A stretch of 64,000 nt of DNA from Bacteroidales bacterium (GTDB lineage Bacteria; Bacteroidota; Bacteroidia; Bacteroidales; WCHB1-69). Where the stretch lies: the NCBI GenBank assembly GCA_017616775.1, contig JAFZXM010000031.1, positions 1 to 64,000 on the forward strand, written 5' to 3'. The translations under genes were made by a program, and so were the position numbers. Each line of letters starts with the position of its first letter. Position 1 is the stretch's first letter. Positions 61,959 through 64,000 of the stretch are shown here, piece after piece. The notes beneath the pieces were generated by a model, which worked only from the letters and a program-made list of their open reading frames with translations, did no database searches and was not told where the DNA came from.

Positions 61959-63782
61959 ATGGAAGAGATAAAACGAGTGTTTAAATATGCAATACCCTAT
62001 AGCAAGAATATATACAAAGCTTTATTCTTCAACATATTATATACATTTTTTTCACTTTTCACCTTGGCTGCCATCGTGCCGTTTGTTTCGGTAATATTCG
62101 GCATTACCGACCCCATACATGAGCGTCCGCCCTTTAATTTATCGCCGCAAACCATATTGGATACATTGTCTTACTATATCAATACCATACATCACACTTA
62201 CGGAATACAATGGAGTTTGGCGTTCATGTCCGCTATGCTGATAATAGCTTCTTTGTGTGCCAACGTGTGCCGGTATTTATATATGTATTTTATCACTCCC
62301 ATCAATGCCAATACTGTACGGGATATTCGCAATGAAATGTATAAAAAAGTGATGATATTACCTTTGGCATTTTATGCCAAACAACACACAGGCGATATCA
62401 TCACCCGTTTGAATGCCGATATGCAGGAGATAGACACCCTCATCCGACGTTCCATAGAAATATTGTTACAGCAACCTTTTGTGATACTCGTGTTCCTGAT
62501 AACCCTTTTTGTCATCCATCCATGGTTATCGCTCATATCTCTTGTTTTGGTGCCGGCTGTGGGTTTTGCCGCAGGAAAAATAAGCGTAAAAATACGCCAA
62601 AAGGCCAAAAAAGGACAGGAAGAATTAAGTGTACTGTCTTCATCTTATGAAGAAACCGTTTCGGGAATACGTATTGTCAAAGGTTTTCACGCCGAAAACT
62701 ATTTTTCACAAAAATTCGACCACATCAACGAGCACTACAACACCACTATCAAGAAAATGCTCCGTTATATGGAATTATCGGCACCCTTATCCGAAATTCT
62801 TACCATTACCGCCATGCTGATAGTGGTATATATAGGAAGCACCCTGGTGCTTAAACATCAAGGCATTTCATCGGAGACTTTGATACTTTTTGCCTTGGTG
62901 TTCGCACGCTTGATACCGCCCATACAAAGCACCATACGCGCCTATAGTTATGTACAAAAAGGCATCATTTCGGCCAAACGGGTATTTGAAGTAATGGACA
63001 GTGATGAAAAAATTATAGAAAAGCCCGATGCTTTAAGCATCAAACAATTTACCGACAAAATAGTTTTCTCTCATGTTAACTTCAGTTACGAATCACAAGA
63101 AGTGCTCCATGATGTGAATATCACCATCCACAAAGGGGAATCTATTGCATTAGTCGGCATGTCGGGCTGCGGCAAATCCACTGTTATCAACTTGCTATTG
63201 CGTCTCTACGACACCACTGAAGGCAGCATTTCCATTGACGGACATTCTATTGAAGACTATATCATATCCGATGTCCGCTCCTTATTCGGTTTGGTATCAC
63301 AGGATGTCATACTTTTTAACGACACCATCGCCAATAATATCAGTTTTGGCAACAGCCTTGCAAGCAGAGAAGAAATTATCAATGCAGCAAAAATGGCCGA
63401 TGCCCACCAATTTATCATGGATATGCCGCAAGGATATGATACGCCTATCGGCGACAGGGGCATGAACCTTTCCGGCGGACAACGCCAACGTATCAGCATA
63501 GCACGTGCTTTACTCAGCAATCCGCCCATACTTTTGCTGGATGAAGCCACTTCCGCCCTTGACAGTCATTCGGAACAAATAGTGCAAGCCACCTTGGACA
63601 AAATAATAGTGGACCGCACGGCCGTTATCATCGCTCACCGCCTTACCACCATTCAAAACGCCGATCATATTCTGGTACTGCAAGACGGAAAAATAATAGA
63701 ACACGGAACGCATTCTTCTTTAATGCAACAAAACGGAGTATATCGCCAAATGGTGAATGCACAAAATATCAACAATCAATAA
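61959..63782 (+). CDS. MsbA-like ABC exporter (ATPase fused to permease)
   Basis: A 607-residue half-transporter that works as a homodimer in the inner membrane. Six membrane helices lie in residues 1-330, with the ABC exporter coupling region around YEETVSGIRIVKGFHAE. The ATPase follows: Walker A GMSGCGKST near 402, Q-loop LVSQDVILFND, signature LSGGQRQRIS near 506, Walker B ILLLDEATSALDS, and H-loop IIAHRLTT. Lipid A core or another lipid is the likely cargo by family, not proven. Co-transcribed with the TolB-like gene. Confidence 0.93.
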   Translation: MEEIKRVFKYAIPYSKNIYKALFFNILYTFFSLFTLAAIVPFVSVIFGITDPIHERPPFNLSPQTILDTLSYYINTIHHTYGIQWSLAFMSAMLIIASLCANVCRYLYMYFITPINANTVRDIRNEMYKKVMILPLAFYAKQHTGDIITRLNADMQEIDTLIRRSIEILLQQPFVILVFLITLFVIHPWLSLISLVLVPAVGFAAGKISVKIRQKAKKGQEELSVLSSSYEETVSGIRIVKGFHAENYFSQKFDHINEHYNTTIKKMLRYMELSAPLSEILTITAMLIVVYIGSTLVLKHQGISSETLILFALVFARLIPPIQSTIRAYSYVQKGIISAKRVFEVMDSDEKIIEKPDALSIKQFTDKIVFSHVNFSYESQEVLHDVNITIHKGESIALVGMSGCGKSTVINLLLRLYDTTEGSISIDGHSIEDYIISDVRSLFGLVSQDVILFNDTIANNISFGNSLASREEIINAAKMADAHQFIMDMPQGYDTPIGDRGMNLSGGQRQRISIARALLSNPPILLLDEATSALDSHSEQIVQATLDKIIVDRTAVIIAHRLTTIQNADHILVLQDGKIIEHGTHSSLMQQNGVYRQMVNAQNINNQ

Positions 63783-63786
63783 TACG

Positions 63787-64000
63787 TTATTGATTATTGC
63801 TCACACTTTGTATAAATATTTCTTCCATAGTAGGATACACCTCTTTGAATTCACATATTTGCAAATGCGGCAACAGTTGAACAAGCAATTGGTTTCCCGT
63901 AAACTGATGCGGCAATTGTACGCTGACGGTATTCAAATTGTCTTCCCTGCGGGCTTTCACCACTTCCGCACCCGGCGGCAAAACAGCGGCAATATTTTCA
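63787..64000 (-). CDS. C-terminal end of an ABC-2-type transporter ATPase (gene continues past the right edge)
   Basis: About 70 residues on the minus strand, open to the window edge. The pattern (GAEVVKAR, TVSVQLPHQF, a leucine-rich helix, then EFKEVYPTMEEIFIQSV) is the end of a DUF4162-type C-terminal domain, as in GldA/NatA-like ATPases where PTMEEIFI-type ends are frequent. The ATPase core lies outside. It converges on the MsbA-like gene with four bases between their stops. GldA itself is possible but cannot be decided here. Confidence 0.65.
   Translation of the reverse strand, partial: ENIAAVLPPGAEVVKARREDNLNTVSVQLPHQFTGNQLLVQLLPHLQICEFKEVYPTMEEIFIQSVSNNQ

Overview
The window is chromosomal DNA from a member of the Bacteroidota, most likely a Bacteroidales-type anaerobe. 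Four things point there. Most genes are preceded by the Bacteroidota -7 promoter element TAnnTTTG. Bacteroidota-type families are present (TamL-like lipoprotein Omp85, a BtuG-like surface propeller, a C10 peptidase with a type IX secretion tail). The Cas9 is of the large type II-C kind. An anaerobic class III ribonucleotide reductase and a B12 riboswitch occur. No rRNA, IS element or phage gene was seen. Family names are given from memory of sequence motifs; no search was run.

Layout. 1-3000: the first 934 codons of cas9 on the minus strand, running off the left edge, with a divergent tracrRNA just upstream of it. 3.1-13.7 kb: housekeeping genes, mostly on the plus strand (Na+/alanine symporter, ruvX-def-TPR lipoprotein, a short RibF, an acyltransferase, tRNA-Ser(CGA), nadD, an arginine-decarboxylase-like gene, sdaA, an EamA protein, corA). 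13.9-27.5 kb: an accessory, defence-rich island entirely on the minus strand. 27.6-64 kb: core genes again (TonB-C protein, GT-C membrane protein, tamL-lolA, ftsK, an ECF sigma/anti-sigma/Spy-like set, nrdDG, a B12 riboswitch with btuB-btuG, LOG protein, rplU-rpmA, a 1498-residue secreted protein, prmA-tpiA-folB-CPA2 antiporter-C10 peptidase, a TolB-like propeller/barrel, an MsbA-like exporter and a partial ABC ATPase).

The island read in its direction of transcription (right to left): YhcG/DUF1016 nuclease, a 92-residue orphan, an internally deleted cytosine methyltransferase, an ABC three-component system (SMEK effector, MC6, DUF2326 ATPase), an HNH endonuclease, Vsr, an intact C5 methyltransferase, then after a new promoter a 78-residue protein, a GHKL (MutL/MORC-type) ATPase, a 308-residue protein of unknown family, a DUF6339-like protein, a TSCPD protein, Fic, and finally a scar holding the first codons of a second vsr fused to a decapitated exported-domain gene. 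The most interesting element is the GHKL ATPase/308-residue protein/DUF6339-like trio next to Dcm-Vsr-HNH. It resembles published GHKL-containing restriction systems, but the Z1 helicase and PD-(D/E)XK nuclease I would expect are absent from the window.

Other points: RibF keeps its FAD synthetase half but has no recognisable riboflavin kinase half; an extended inverted repeat lies upstream of nrdD; and the nrdG stop codon sits in the loop of its own terminator hairpin.
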